The position numbers were made by a program, and so were the translations under genes. The notes under the pieces are model-generated. The model had not been told where the DNA came from and did not search any database. It saw only the letters and a list, made by a program, of their open reading frames with translations. A stretch of 64,000 nt of DNA. It comes from Tolypocladium sp. Sup5 PDA-1 (Eukaryota; Ascomycota; Sordariomycetes; Hypocreales; Ophiocordycipitaceae). Positions 1-10,799 of this stretch are shown piece after piece (positions within the stretch are counted from its first letter, which is position 1; each line of letters begins with the position of its first letter). The stretch lies in contig JPHH03000071.1 of assembly GCA_000750105.3 (NCBI GenBank), forward strand, positions 1 through 64,000. Direction: 5' to 3'.

Positions 1-1890
1 ACAGATGAGGCCACAACGAATTTGCATATCGTACCTTTCCCTCAGAGTACAAGGGATACCCCATTTCTGTGTAGCTTTGTTGACAAAACGCTGGAAACAA
101 AAAAAAGGGACGATAGGAATCTCAACGACTTTTGTACTACACGGAAGGGTGGATGTTCATGCCGTAACAGGTTCATTTTGGAGTGTCCGTGCGAGTGATT
201 CCGACGGGGGACGTCCATTGTACGCTCCACCACGCTCCTTCTTTCCCCACCTCAACAAGGTCTGCTTTTCTGGTTTAAAGAGACTCAGGGAATTCTCGTG
301 TGGCTCCATGTTACACATTGGCTCGCGGAAACGGTCTGTCACCGCGATGACTCGGCTAGCGACATTTTCGATTGCCTTCCTAGTTCTAGTGGAGTTTCGG
401 TGGTTTGTGCTTTGCGCTTTGCATTCGGGGCTCATAGATGGGAATGGGTTGCTCAATGTGAACAACATTTAGTTGCATTTCTTCAAGAGCCCAACAGTGT
501 ATCTATAGGGATATCGGATGGCCGTTGCTTGATTGTCTGGCTGTAGGCCTGCATTTGAGTTGCTCAATCACGGTCCTGTGGAGAGTGGTGTTCCTCCTCC
601 CTTTGTTTGATGATTCTTCTTGCCGATTAGCGAGGAAAGATATCAAACTCCAGGGCTATTACATGAGGAATTCATCGAGAGCTCGTTCACCTCACTGGCA
701 AATCTGCTGGCGGGGGCTGCAGTATGTCATGGTTGCAGCCCACGGGATCATCGAGCCCCAAGCACCATGGCTTGCTATACACGAAAGGCACGTGTCCACC
801 TTGTGATGAAAGTACGAGCCACAGACGCATAAATTTGCTTTCTCCACTCGGGCATCTGTAAATTCTCTTTGGGAAGCGATACAATGTGCAAAACAACCCG
901 TTGCGTTCGCAGAAAGAGCATGGACTTGCCGCAACGATATTATGCACCATTGGCCGAGGCTGAACTCGAAGAACCCAGAGTTTGGGTTGCATTCATGCCC
1001 AATACAGAACCGCTAAATGCCAAAAGCAAATTGGAATGCTTCATTTCGACCGGTAGATAAGTGCCGTGGTTGAGAGAAATGATTGCTGATACCAGCATTT
1101 GCCTGGCGCCCTGGATGATAACAAGAAAAGAGATATATATGCTGTGGTTACAGCAACGATCGACTTGTCAAGGGTTGAGCGTATATAGCTCGACGCCTCT
1201 ATGGCAACGTATCGTGCCTCCTTTTGCAACAAGCAGCCCCATCCGCTAACTGCTTAGCTCATGCCTCGCGGGATGTCCATACGCCGATAAGTGACTTCAG
1301 GATAGCATGTTAGGCTTAATGATGCATTTATGGCCATATTGAAGCACTGTGATATTAATATTCGCTTTTCACCTCATGATCTATGCACAATTGGACCTAG
1401 CGGAATACAGCTTGCTGCTGCAATGGCAATTTGGCTTGTTAGAGCCAAATACCTCACCAACGAACTTCCAATACCTTCCTCGCAGCAAGACTTGTGTTCT
1501 GTACAGTAAATAATTGTGCAACGTCTTTTCCTGACCTTTCTGCAGTTGAGGAAATGGACGGCACTACAGTATCAACCGAGGTTTATTGCGATGGGATGAT
1601 TGCACCGTGGACCACTCAACCTGCTGCTGTAGCCGTGGACACACTTGAAAGGGCCAGTATGAGAACTGAATTGCTGTCCTCAATGAGCTGAATAGGCAAT
1701 ATTGTACTCAGCCTACTGAAATTATCACGCGAATCGCACACTGCCGCTCGAGCGCTGGGTCTGTATCGGGGATAACCTGAACGGCGCAATGTTTCGACCT
1801 GAATCACTTCGCTATATGTAGTACTATTCTGCGCTCATCTAGCAGCCGAGCTTTTGTAACTCGTAATGCTCATGAGATATGACGGAGCAG
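1..1890. other. No supportable gene
   Basis: Several short open frames overlap on both strands, but none shows a recognisable domain, a clear exon chain or consistent coding character. The first 550 bases read on the plus strand as a broken frame with several stops, compatible with decayed coding DNA, but I could not name a family. Confidence 0.4.
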
Positions 1891-1893
1891 TGA

Positions 1894-2496
1894 TCAACAA
1901 CCCATTACCGCCTCGCCCTTTATCAATCGTAAGGCTCCATCCCGATCCACCGAAATCTTCTCACCAATCAGGGCGTCAGAGCTTGTCCAAAACCCGTCTT
2001 CTTCCCTTAGGTCGATAACGTTTCCGCCATTTCGCTGCACCTGTATAGACAGGCTGTCGAGACAAGCAACAAGTGACCTGATCGGCCATATGTGCCGTGT
2101 CTGGTCCTCCCACAGTCCGCATTGGGTATCCCGTTGAAATGTAAAATTTCGTCCAAGCTTTAAGTGAAGAGTCGCTCCCACAGCGGAGACAGGTGAGCTT
2201 CTAATACTCTGACGTTTTCGTGGTGAACTGGACATTTGAATCTTCCTCTTGGGTGGCAGGGAGGAAGATAATTGGCTCCGAATAGTGGTGTCTTGATTCG
2301 TTGTACCATCCTGGGAAGGGGTGGAGCACTTCTCGACCGTCTCCCCTAGACGTTTGTCGTTCTCGCCGGTGCTTTTGCTCTGGTCAAGCGGTCTGTTGTC
2401 CGGAGAAGTGGTCCTGTTGCTTCCGCTGCCGTTAAACTCGCCAATGACTCCCTCAGAGTCGCTGCCCCAATCGATTTCATCGCAGTCACAGGACAT
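1894..2496 (-). CDS. Hypothetical 200-aa Ser-rich protein
   Basis: Single open frame with an ATG start, 200 residues, not recognised. The N-terminal 90 residues are acidic and rich in Ser/Thr/Asn and look disordered. A basic stretch at about 82-97 (PPKRKIQMSSSPRKR) looks like a nuclear localisation signal. The C-terminal 95 residues alternate hydrophobic and polar positions and may form a small folded domain that begins near GATLHLKL. No membrane segment or signal peptide is seen. The plus-strand reading over the same DNA is shorter. A nuclear role is inferred only from the basic cluster. Confidence 0.5.
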   Translation of the reverse strand: MSCDCDEIDWGSDSEGVIGEFNGSGSNRTTSPDNRPLDQSKSTGENDKRLGETVEKCSTPSQDGTTNQDTTIRSQLSSSLPPKRKIQMSSSPRKRQSIRSSPVSAVGATLHLKLGRNFTFQRDTQCGLWEDQTRHIWPIRSLVACLDSLSIQVQRNGGNVIDLREEDGFWTSSDALIGEKISVDRDGALRLIKGEAVMGC

Positions 2497-2499
2497 CGC

Positions 2500-3290
2500 G
2501 GAGATGATGATTGCAAAGTGATGAGTGAAAGTGCTGAAAGGTTGTGAGTTCGAAAGAAGGGGTTACCAGAGTTGCTCGAGGAGCCTTTTAAAGGCTCATT
2601 TTATCAAGGACAACGGCGGTACAGTAGGAGAGCAGCCACTTGCACGTGGCAATACAGCTCAGCGCCGGCTTTTGCCGACAGAACCAGGTGTAACCTTACA
2701 CCCGACCCGACGATATGCGCGTGTGGCCAGGCAGTTGAAAGACATTGCGATTCATGGTCCGCTACTGAATCTACATAGCGACCCGTTACTGGCCTTGGTT
2801 GTCTAGCTTGCGCACATGGGTTGTTTTTGGAGCTGTATACGAATCTCTAAGCTTATACGTGCTTCCACAGGTTACTGTATGAGACCGGAAAGTCCACAAG
2901 AAGATCTGTGGACAAACAGCGATGGGGAATCACCATCGCGGACTTTACTTTCACAATGAATTTCTACGGTGCTGTACTGTAGCGAGTGCCTTCCTCGCCG
3001 AGATACGGAATCCTATTGTCAGGCACTAAGGTGTCTAACGGCTTCCAAGTTTGTCCATCGTCCAGATATAAATAAAGTCGTGGTAAGCCACCAAATACTG
3101 GCTCAGCGCTACATCGTCTCTCAAATAGCGTGCTATATGTCGCCGATCAATCTCAGCTGAACCTGCTGAATAGACAACAATTCCTCACGATAACGCCTCA
3201 TTTTGAGGATGGAGAATTCATTGGGCTCGACCAAGAGGCAATGTAAGAGTGTACTTTTTCTGAAGCCATGACTGTAGCCCGGCTAACAAT
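2500..3290. other. Intergenic, no gene seen
   Basis: Only short overlapping frames without recognisable features. The stretch separates the minus-strand hypothetical gene from the plus-strand membrane protein gene and probably holds both promoters. Confidence 0.4.
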
Positions 3291-3319
3291 GCCGTGTGTT
3301 AGACAAGAAATCGGTCGAC

Positions 3320-3799
3320 ATGCCGTCGCTTCCCAGGGTCTATCCGATCATGCGACCTTGCACCGCTTTGAACAGCATTTCGATCTTACTTGTCATTATT
3401 TCTCTTGCTGGCTTGGTTCTGAGCGAGTTCTGTGATCAACATAGTTCGATCAACGTTCGCACATGTCTTCTCGCAAGCTCGGCGGCGACTGCCATATTCG
3501 CAGTCATGAGCTCAACCATGCTCTTGTTTCAGTTTGAGAGCTACGAAAACCCATCTAGAAAGGAATCGACAATGGTTTGGACAATCATTCTCGTGTATCT
3601 CTCTTTCATTGAGCTTTTAGCCGCAGGCTTCGTTTGGTATGCGGCAAAATACCGTGCAACCTGGTATCTCGTGCTGGTGGGACTGCAAATTGTCGTCCTG
3701 CTAGTGAGCATGATAATATTGCCTATTTGGATATGGAACTCGAAGGGTGCTCAAGGTTCAATCGAAGAACCGAGGAAGAAGGCACAAAAGTCGAAATAA
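3320..3799 (+). CDS. Four-span integral membrane protein
   Basis: The frame gives 159 residues from the first ATG (reading MPSLPRVYP). Four hydrophobic segments are visible: about residues 18-38 (ISILLVIISLAGLVLS), 50-69 (ASSAATAIFAVMSSTMLLF), 85-108 (VWTIILVYLSFIELLAAGFVW) and 114-138 (WYLVLVGLQIVVLLVSMIILP). The C-terminal tail is short, basic and lysine-rich (EEPRKKAQKSK), which suggests a cytoplasmic end. The small tetraspan layout is MARVEL-like, but no family signature lets me assign a function. A GTG-initiated extension upstream is open but not needed. No intron is evident. Confidence 0.65.
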   Translation: MPSLPRVYPIMRPCTALNSISILLVIISLAGLVLSEFCDQHSSINVRTCLLASSAATAIFAVMSSTMLLFQFESYENPSRKESTMVWTIILVYLSFIELLAAGFVWYAAKYRATWYLVLVGLQIVVLLVSMIILPIWIWNSKGAQGSIEEPRKKAQKSK

Positions 3800-3926
3800 C
3801 TTGTAGACGAAGAATTTCCTGAATCTTTCATTGCCTCACGGGTGGTAAAAAGGGGATTATTATGGATGCAGACACTAGAAAGGACGCGAAGTTTGTAACT
3901 GTACGTATAAAAATGCATACATACTC

Positions 3927-5035
3927 ATGTCTTACACAAACTGCACTCCTGAATGGCAGTCTTGTACCATTCCGCTCGCAACCTCGGTGTCAACCGTCGA
4001 AACAGTCTGGGAGGACTCTGTCGAAATCCCTCCTGCCTACGACGCGTTCTGGGGACACGATACTGGCTCGGATACTCTCAACTGCTTGCGCGTGAGGCCT
4101 TCCCCCAGCTCATCGGACTGCAGCGGTGTCCACAGCCCCGACGAATTTTCTAGTGCGGATGGCTCTTACAGCAACAAGGCGAGTCCGTCGATTCTTGGGG
4201 ATGATCTGAGTATGATGTACGAGTCCATGGCCCGCCTTGACGGCCGCCAAAGTGGTAACACATGGGATACTCGGTCAGTTCTCCTGCGTTGCAGGAATCA
4301 CTGCCCGCACTGGACCCAGACGTAACGTCAATCGACTTCTTGACGCTATGTGATGAGTTCTTCCGGAAGGAGTCCACCTCGCCGCCATCAAACACGCCAG
4401 AGGGGATATCGGCCTGCGCACATAAGTCTCAGCAGACGTTTGCTGCCGGCTCACGACCTAATGTTATCGATCTCCCTGGATTCTCCGCGGGTGAAGAGTC
4501 TCCCGGCGGCACCAAGACCGAGTCTCGACACGCTAGGAGACGGAGCCGCTCAAAGCGATTTGGGTCATCCAAGAAGCGTGCAAAATATGTCACCCTTAGC
4601 CCTACTGCTATCTTTGTGGATGGTGTGGAATATGCGTGGAATAACCGTCGAAAGCAATGGCTTGAAAGGAATGCGGGCGCTCATCCCAAGGTTTTGTCGC
4701 AAGGCCGCAGCTACTTGGGCTCTCTCATAGAAGTGCGCCCCGACTATTGCGGCCTTCCGATTCGGCTACAGCACGACAGATGGCATGGGATTTGGCAAGG
4801 AATTTCTTGCGTCGCCCAGTCAGTACCGTCCAACGTGCCGCCTCCCACTAGGTCAACTCTGATACTCGCCACGCTGCGGAGGCTCTATAGGTGTTGGAGT
4901 TGCTTTGCCATCGTACGTGCCTCATCTTCAGAACTATGGCGACGTATATCGACAGTGACCGTGGTATTTCTGACCCATGGCGCTATGGAGTCACAAACTC
5001 CGCCATTTGTGACGCGGTCGTGCAAAAATTTGTAG
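3927..5035 (+). CDS. Hypothetical protein, basic C-terminal region, one intron
   Basis: Exon 1 opens at an ATG (MSYTNCTPEW) and carries a Ser/Asp/Pro-rich segment. A 65-bp intron at 4255-4319 (GTAACA donor, CAG acceptor) joins it in frame to a second exon reading VTSIDFLTLCDEFFRKE. Exon 2 contains a strongly basic patch (RHARRRSRSKRFGSSKKRAK) followed by a compact conserved-looking segment, FVDGVEYAWNNRRKQWLE. This suggests a nuclear or nucleic-acid-binding protein, by inference only. The 3' end is uncertain: after about 4730 the sequence looks less protein-like, so a second intron or an earlier stop is possible. No family was recognised. Confidence 0.45.
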
Positions 5036-5039
5036 AGCG

Positions 5040-5690
5040 AATGCAGTCCGACGACGAAGCGGTTTTCAGAGTAGTATATCTCTGCTGCCTCTTTGATCAG
5101 CCGCTCGGGTATAGAGTTGGGGTGAAGTGGGAATCGTTGCCGCCGTGCGGCGGCAAGATGGCCAGGGCGGAGTGCGTGCCTGTGTAACACGCAAGCGCAA
5201 ATCGATCGATGAGGAGCCAAGGGTATTCGTCAGTTCGAATAGCTCCTGCGTTAGAAACATGCGGGCTGCGCAAGAGGATATGCTGGAGCAAACGCAATTG
5301 GCGTGTTTGTCAAAGATAGGTGGATCGGACGCGAGCTTGTACGATCCGCCACTGGTTGATCCGAGGGCTGCCATGGGAATGGGAGGAGGCGGTATCTGAC
5401 GTTGAGGACCGAACCACAGAAACAGACCTTCAGAGGCAGCATGGAAGCAGCAATCAACGAGGTCCATGAAGCGAGCCTTTGTTAGGGAGGTAGATACGCT
5501 GCGAATCTTGGATGTCGGGCGAAACTTAGGTTTTGGGCCAGTCCCCGCCTTAATCAAGCTGTTCCCTTGGATCGCAGGGCTTGCTACGTATAATAGTGAC
5601 TTTCTCACTCTCCGTCCCGGTCCATCCACCTCTCTTGCATCGTTCGCTCTCTGGGTGCCTCACCTGACCGATGATTGCCGCGACGTACAC
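5040..5690. other. No supportable gene
   Basis: Long minus-strand frames here lack recognisable domains. The segment just before 5694 is probably the leader of the glycosyltransferase locus. Confidence 0.35.
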
Positions 5691-5693
5691 AAG

Positions 5694-6894
5694 ATGAAGT
5701 CGTCTAGCATGGGGTGGTCGTCAGCTCGGAATGCGCGCCTGGCCATCATGGCCGTCTCGGCCATCGTCATTTACAGCGTCATCCTTGCCTGGACAGGTGG
5801 CGGCGTCTTCGTCTCGGACTGGGTGCCCGCCAGAGATTCTTGGGCAGACACGAAAGACGCATCCCAAGGCCCAGCCCACGGGTCGCATCACAATGAGCCA
5901 TCCGATTTCGGTCGAGTAGCCAACAGGACTCTCGGCTTCGAAAAGGTCATAGCGATCGGATTACCCGAGAGGTCGGACAAATGGGACGCGCTGGACCTGG
6001 TGGCTTCGCTAAGCGGCTTCGATATCGACTGGGTGGACGGTGTGAAGTCGTCTGCGATTCCAGGCAAGGCCGTGCCCTTTGGCATCGACGTCTCCAAGGT
6101 GCAGGACAACTTTCTCGGCAGCTGGAGAGGCCACATGGATGCCATCCGCTGGTAAGCTCCTGGAACAACCCCCCATGTCCTCCATTTGTCCCTAACAGCG
6201 TGCAGAGTTGTTGAGTCTGGCGCCTCATCAGCTCTGATCTTGGAGGATGACATGGATTGGGACGTTCATCTCAAGTCGCAGCTCAACCATGTCGCCCATG
6301 GTGCTCGCGATATATTCAGCGAATCCTCACCCCTTCCCAATTCCCCCTACGGCGATACTTGGGATCTACTGTGGCTCGGCCACTGCGGCGAGCCATTCCC
6401 GGAGACACTCGAGGAAAACTCGGGCCTTCCAGAAGAGGCCAAGGCGATGATGTCTGCCAAGTATGTCATCAAGGTCTGCCTACCCGCCACACACGAGGCT
6501 TGTTCATATGACTGCGGCACCCATCTGCTCGTTTGCCTACGCCATCTCGCAAAGCGCGGCCAAGAAGCTTCTCTACGCGCTGAGCGTCGACGGCCTGCAG
6601 ATGGCGTTTGACAACTCTCTTGCTCAGCTATGCCGCGACGCCATGTACGACCTGGGCAGAGAGAGGGATACTGGATACGGTCTGAAGTGCCTCAGTGTCA
6701 ACCCGACCATCATGTTCCACCACAAGGCCAGGGGGCGCGTTGCCGGGGACAGAGATATTCAGAGCTACGGACATGACGGGAGCGTCAGGGACAAGGGCAT
6801 CACGGAATCGATCAAATGGAGCATGAGACTTAACCTAAAGAACATACTAACGGAGCAGCCTCTGCAACCGCAATTTGAGGACGAAGAAGCGTGA
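5694..6894 (+). pseudogene. GT25-type glycosyltransferase, apparently broken
   Basis: The product resembles the fungal glycosyltransferase family 25 (LPS-glycosyltransferase-type) proteins. The ATG at 5694 gives a short cytoplasmic tail, one membrane anchor at about residues 15-35 and a lumenal catalytic domain with SWRGHMDAIRW, then the acidic LILEDDMDWD motif that holds the metal-binding DxD-like residues. Later blocks ICSFAYA, FDNSLAQLCRD and FHHKARGRVAGD fit the family. Two lesions are visible. (1) The natural intron 6152-6205 (GTAAGC...TGCAG) splices TG to A and makes a TGA stop where TGG would read through to VVESGASS. (2) Near 6470-6490 the frame shifts between KYVIK and PPHTRLVH, and part of the usual segment is missing. 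An unusual splice pattern is the alternative; two independent lesions favour a pseudogene. Confidence 0.7.
6152..6205 (+). other. Intron of the GT25-type gene
   Basis: GTAAGC donor and TGCAG acceptor, 54 bp, keeping the frame of the two flanking homologous blocks (…MDAIR and VVESGA…). The junction codon created by this splice is TGA. Confidence 0.6.
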
Positions 6895-6899
6895 AGGGG

Positions 6900-7500
6900 C
6901 GAGGCTTGGGGTCCGAACTCCGGCGTACCACATGAGTGGAAGTGGATGGGGTCCTACGGACATCGAGCATGTACACGTTAAAACACCTCAACCTTGTATA
7001 TTCTGCATAGGCATGAGCTGTGATGTTACCTTTGTCACTTCCCCGTCTTGGGTATGTGTTCCAATGCCCTAGGATATGTGTTGGCGCCGCGCACCCGGGC
7101 TGCTCTTCATTCCAGACGTGCGCCTCATGTAATAGCTGCAGCAGTAACCGAGGCGCACTGGTCAAACTTGCTCCATTGAACGTCGAACTGGCAATATATT
7201 ATACAAAATATGGTAACCTTGGGTCGACCAACTCCATAAACCCTGCCACAACTCCCAAGGCTCACGACAAAACTGAAGGCCTACTAACAACCCTGCAAAC
7301 GCCACAGTACCTACTGTACAAAGGGTACTCTGTAATATGGTGCATTACACACTTTTTGCCCGTGCGCCGCAAACACTCAGTGGGCGGTATTTGGCGCCAA
7401 ATACCGGCTTACGCACGTAGCCATGGGGGCCGAAACAGGCCCTAACCCTAAGGTGCCTTTCGAGGAAGGGAGTCCTTTCTATGCGGAGAAACGGGCGATA
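6900..7500. other. Intergenic with a palindrome
   Basis: No gene recognised. Contains a perfect 22-bp palindrome (7385-7406) and, near 7440, two tandem CCCTAA units, too few to call an interstitial telomere. Confidence 0.4.
7385..7406. repeat. 22-bp perfect palindrome
   Basis: CGGTATTTGGC is followed immediately by its exact reverse complement GCCAAATACCG. It lies about 100 bp upstream of the helicase relic and may belong to the end of that mobile element; this is inference. Confidence 0.7.
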
Positions 7501-7521
7501 TGAACAGCATCTAGGCGCGGG

Positions 7522-8703
7522 GTGCGAGAGACGCTGCCTCCGAGAATATCATGTCTCGTTGATAATGTGCAGCTACTTCGAAGATCTGCCGAAGACGCGA
7601 AACACGACGCCAGGCAATGGGCAGCCGCATCCAGAGATAGTGATAGCACGGTCGCATATATCGAGGAGGGCGCGACGGGCGAAGCGGGCGCAGAATCAGC
7701 ATCGGCGTACCAGTCCAATAGCATCGGAGACGCAACGCGACTGATCGACGTTGTCCGAAGCGTAGTGGGCACGAATCAGGTGACGGCCCAGTCGAAGGAG
7801 CTCCTGGCAATGATGCAGCAGCTCTGTCGGTTTCAGAATCAGCGCTGTACTCGACGGCCGAGCTTAAGGCCACCGTGATAGCTGAACGAGGGCGAGACGG
7901 ATAAGTATACCAGGGCGGATATTTTCCGGGGCCGTACTACTATCGCAGGATCAGGTGAAGGCTATCAAGTCGCAGTAGATGAGTGCCTCGAAGGAGAGCC
8001 AGAGAATGATCCAAGGCATACAAAGCATACCCGCGGTCGGGGAGAGAGATCGCCGCGCTGCGTTACAGAGCGTGATGACTGGCTTCGGGGAGGACGACAT
8101 CGAAGTAACGACGGCCGACTCCGTTGAGACCGTAGGCGACGCAGATGCGACAATGCTTCGCCGGTTTGGCCCGTCCACCTTCTTCGCGGCGGGCAAGGAG
8201 GTGGCAACGTAGCTGACGTTGAACAAAAGACAGTCGATCGCTTTCTTAATCATATGCCGCTAGCTCGACCTGATACGATAGAACGATAGAAGCGATGTCG
8301 GCCAGCTCTGCTAGTTCGTCGGCGGCGAGGGCGGGATCGGCAATTCGCGAATAATCGAGATACTCGCCAAGAATGGTCTCTCGAATCGTCTCTTGATTAC
8401 GGCGACGTCTGGAATTGCCGTAGCGCGGATCAACGGCATCACGATCCATTCCGCCTGCGGATTCTCCAAAGACAAAGGAGCCGGCGCGAACGTGGCCAAA
8501 GACCTCGATGGCGTGCGACTGCCAAAACAGGCGGAGCGGTTCGTCCATGGCTAGTCTCGGATAGACTAGCACGAGAAGGACCTGCTAGTCATCGACGAGG
8601 TGAGCATACTCGGATCGCGAACGCTACACGCGGTAAATGAGCAGATTTGCAGGCTGCGCGGATCGCAGTAGGATTTCGGCGGGATCCCCATTGTCCCTCT
8701 CCC
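7522..8703 (+). pseudogene. Pif1-like helicase relic (N-terminal and motor half)
   Basis: From about 7979 to 8703 one reading frame keeps the family order: LNKRQSIAFLIICR, a Walker A region reading FVGGEGGIGNSRII (intact copies have GxGGTGKS; Thr and Lys are lost), then ITATSGIAVARINGITIHSA, and Walker B with flanks LLVIDEVSILGSRTLHAV, then RLRGSQ-stop-DFGGIPIV. Seven in-frame stops interrupt it and all are TAG. At most sites the expected residue is Gln, at one Trp. An upstream frame (7522-7878, reading DVVRSVVGTNQVTAQSKELL) looks like the preceding part, displaced by a frameshift. Such helicases are encoded by fungal Helitron-type elements or by related lineage-specific genes. The homology ends abruptly after GGIPIV. 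Not functional. Confidence 0.85.
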
Positions 8704-10060
8704 TCTGCTCTCTACTGTCCTTCACATTTCGCCACTGGGGGCCAAACTGACCAGCGGTGACCTTGCACCCGATGCTTTTACTAAGCGGCTGGATAATGGT
8801 TGATGATGATATGCACGAAGCATAGATATGGCGAATAGACTGAACGATTCTATTGTAATATAAGCTTGAGCGTGATGATTCTATGTAAACCGTGAACGAG
8901 TTTCGGCCCCGGGGGTCAAACTCTGCCCCTTCTCTCCTAAGCCTACCCCGATACCCAAACCCTAGAAACGCCCTCACAATGTAGGTTCTTAAAGGATGTC
9001 CCGGTTTCGATGCACCTGGATTCACCCCATACGCCGCACTCGAGAGTCACATCCTGCGGAAGACTCGTTTTGCCAGATGGCCACCCTATCACCTCATTTT
9101 CCTAGTGCCTTGTCTCTCGTTCCGCCGTGTCAACCGTCAGGATGCAGTCAGAATCATAGAATGAAGAGAGCTTGATTTCTATCTAATTGAACGGGAAATA
9201 ACAGTCTTTATTATACATAGGAAAAGGGAGGTCAGATAACCGTGGCTCTGATAGCTCATGCGTTGATCGGCGTGATAATGTTGATGGATCGCCATCGCGT
9301 TGATAGATCGTCATGATATCAGTGATAGCCCGTGATAGCATTGGTAACCTATCTTGGCGTTGACACGCCGGAACGAGCCAGGCCCTTCCTATTGTAGGAC
9401 ACCGCCAACGTAGCCGTATCCCTATACTTTGCCAGCTTTTCCCCCTCGGGAGCTGCAAGAGTTTCACAGAGGCAAATGCTCGTTTAGGGGAGGGTTTTCA
9501 ATGATTTGTTATTAAAGTCTGCTGATCCTTTACAGATCACCGAAGAGGTAAAGACGGTCACCCGCCAATGTCGGCCGAGCTTAAACTCCTGTAGAGAGAA
9601 CTCCAAACAACGACAAGGGCTAACTTGTTTCCTTCACTGATAGTCTTCTGAGTTGCATCAAAGGCACACCTGTTTTCCTCCAAACCTACCGCCGAGTTCC
9701 GCATCTTGAGGACGTAGTCCAGAGCACTAAAACGATGTTTCCAAATCAATTATTGTCGTAAGCAACTTGGATGAACGCTCTGAACGCATTGGTCATGGTC
9801 CATTCATAGATGACTGATCAGATGTCGACATTCTGTAGACGCCTTGTTAGAACCTGTCTAGTAAGCCACGGTGAAGGGCACTTCAGATGAAGTGTAGTTG
9901 CGTTTCATGGACCATAGTGGTCCTGATGTCGTAAACGCCCCGGAGTTCCCTCTTATAGAATCATCAGCGCTCCCTTACGCATTCGAGAAGCCGTCACCCG
10001 CCACGGTTCGCGGGGAAAAACAGGGTCATGTTCTATTGCCAATAACTGATTGACAAAAGA
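8704..10060. other. No intact gene; possible transposon debris
   Basis: Broken frames only. A short plus-strand segment near 8745-8813 reads GDLAPDAFTKRL, faintly like the end of a copia-type polyprotein, but it is too short to assign. The remainder holds no recognisable coding unit. Confidence 0.35.
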
Positions 10061-10065
10061 ACATA

Positions 10066-10792
10066 TCACTGCCTTGCAAAGAGAAGTACGTGCGGGCGAT
10101 CAGCCTCCAATGCGTTGGGGAGTGTTGTCGCGCCCACAAGAGGGAACTTTGGGGCATTTACGAAAAGGACCTATAGAAGTCAACGTAAGTAGATCGCAGC
10201 AGATCTCTATGTATATAGAAGGAGAATAAGAGGGTTTAAACGTTACCGACTGAAGGATGGAATGGGTCAAGTCTAGATGGTCCATCACGCCAGCTAGGGC
10301 ATCGGGGCCGCCGTCGAGATGCACGGCACCAAGGACAGCTTCCACAGCCGTTGCCATCATTCCCACCGAAACGGCAATTGTTCCATGGTTGGTTGTGACA
10401 CAAGCATCGAGGACATGGCTGAAGCCTGTCTCAGCAAGGTTGGCGTTGCCAAGGATGCCATTGCGAATTGTGGTCCAGTCTCCTGAGCGACAGCGGTTTA
10501 GACATGTGGCATCTGGCGCGCGACTATTTAAGTCCCAAATCAGACATGACTCACTTTTTTCCAAAGCGCGGTGAAGCCAGAGGAGGCACAATCGCTGAGC
10601 TGCGACGATATCGCCATAGAGAGCGAGACGATCGTTCTTGTGAAGCCTGCGAACTCTGCCGCCAACGTAGTAGGCCGTGCCTTCGGCCGCAGCATTTAGC
10701 GCTTCTGCGCAGAGTAGCTTGTCAATGAACGTGTATCCGATGGCCTGTTCGCATTGCGCAACTCTGCCGGCGTAATGAGGAGTAAAGTCCAT
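10066..10792 (-). CDS. RNase III-fold protein with substituted catalytic residues
   Basis: Two exons (10792-10247 and 10170-10066) joined by a 76-bp intron (GTAACG...CTATAG) give 216 residues from the ATG reading MDFTPHYAGR. The body matches the RNase III fold in order: an EQAIGYTF start, the signature helix as NDRLALYGD, then GNANLAETGF, and TAVEAVLGAVHLDGG. In catalytic RNase III the signature is NERLEFLGD and the later site DAVEA. Here Glu-to-Asp, Glu-to-Ala and Asp-to-Thr changes affect three of the five acidic positions, while Asp of YGD and Glu of VEA remain. No dsRNA-binding domain follows. I infer a structural or RNA-binding role or reduced nuclease activity; small proteins of this kind form families in filamentous fungi. 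A longer upstream open frame is not needed. Confidence 0.75.
10171..10246 (-). other. Intron of the RNase III-fold gene
   Basis: 76 bp, phase 0. GTAACG donor, CTATAG acceptor. The downstream exon then reads VLFVNAPKFPLVGATT and stops after 34 residues. Confidence 0.65.
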
Positions 10793-10799
10793 GGTGTGT

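Noticed and set aside
5066..5629. 187-codon minus-strand ORF
   Set aside because: No recognisable motif and it ends just before the glycosyltransferase start on the other strand; more likely chance.
7436..7452. CCCTAACCCTAA near the helicase relic as an interstitial telomere
   Set aside because: Only two units; expected by chance in 64 kb and without flanking subtelomeric signs.
8745..8813. Copia-type polyprotein end (GDLAPDAFTKRL)
   Set aside because: Too short, with no upstream RNase H or reverse transcriptase and no matching LTRs found.
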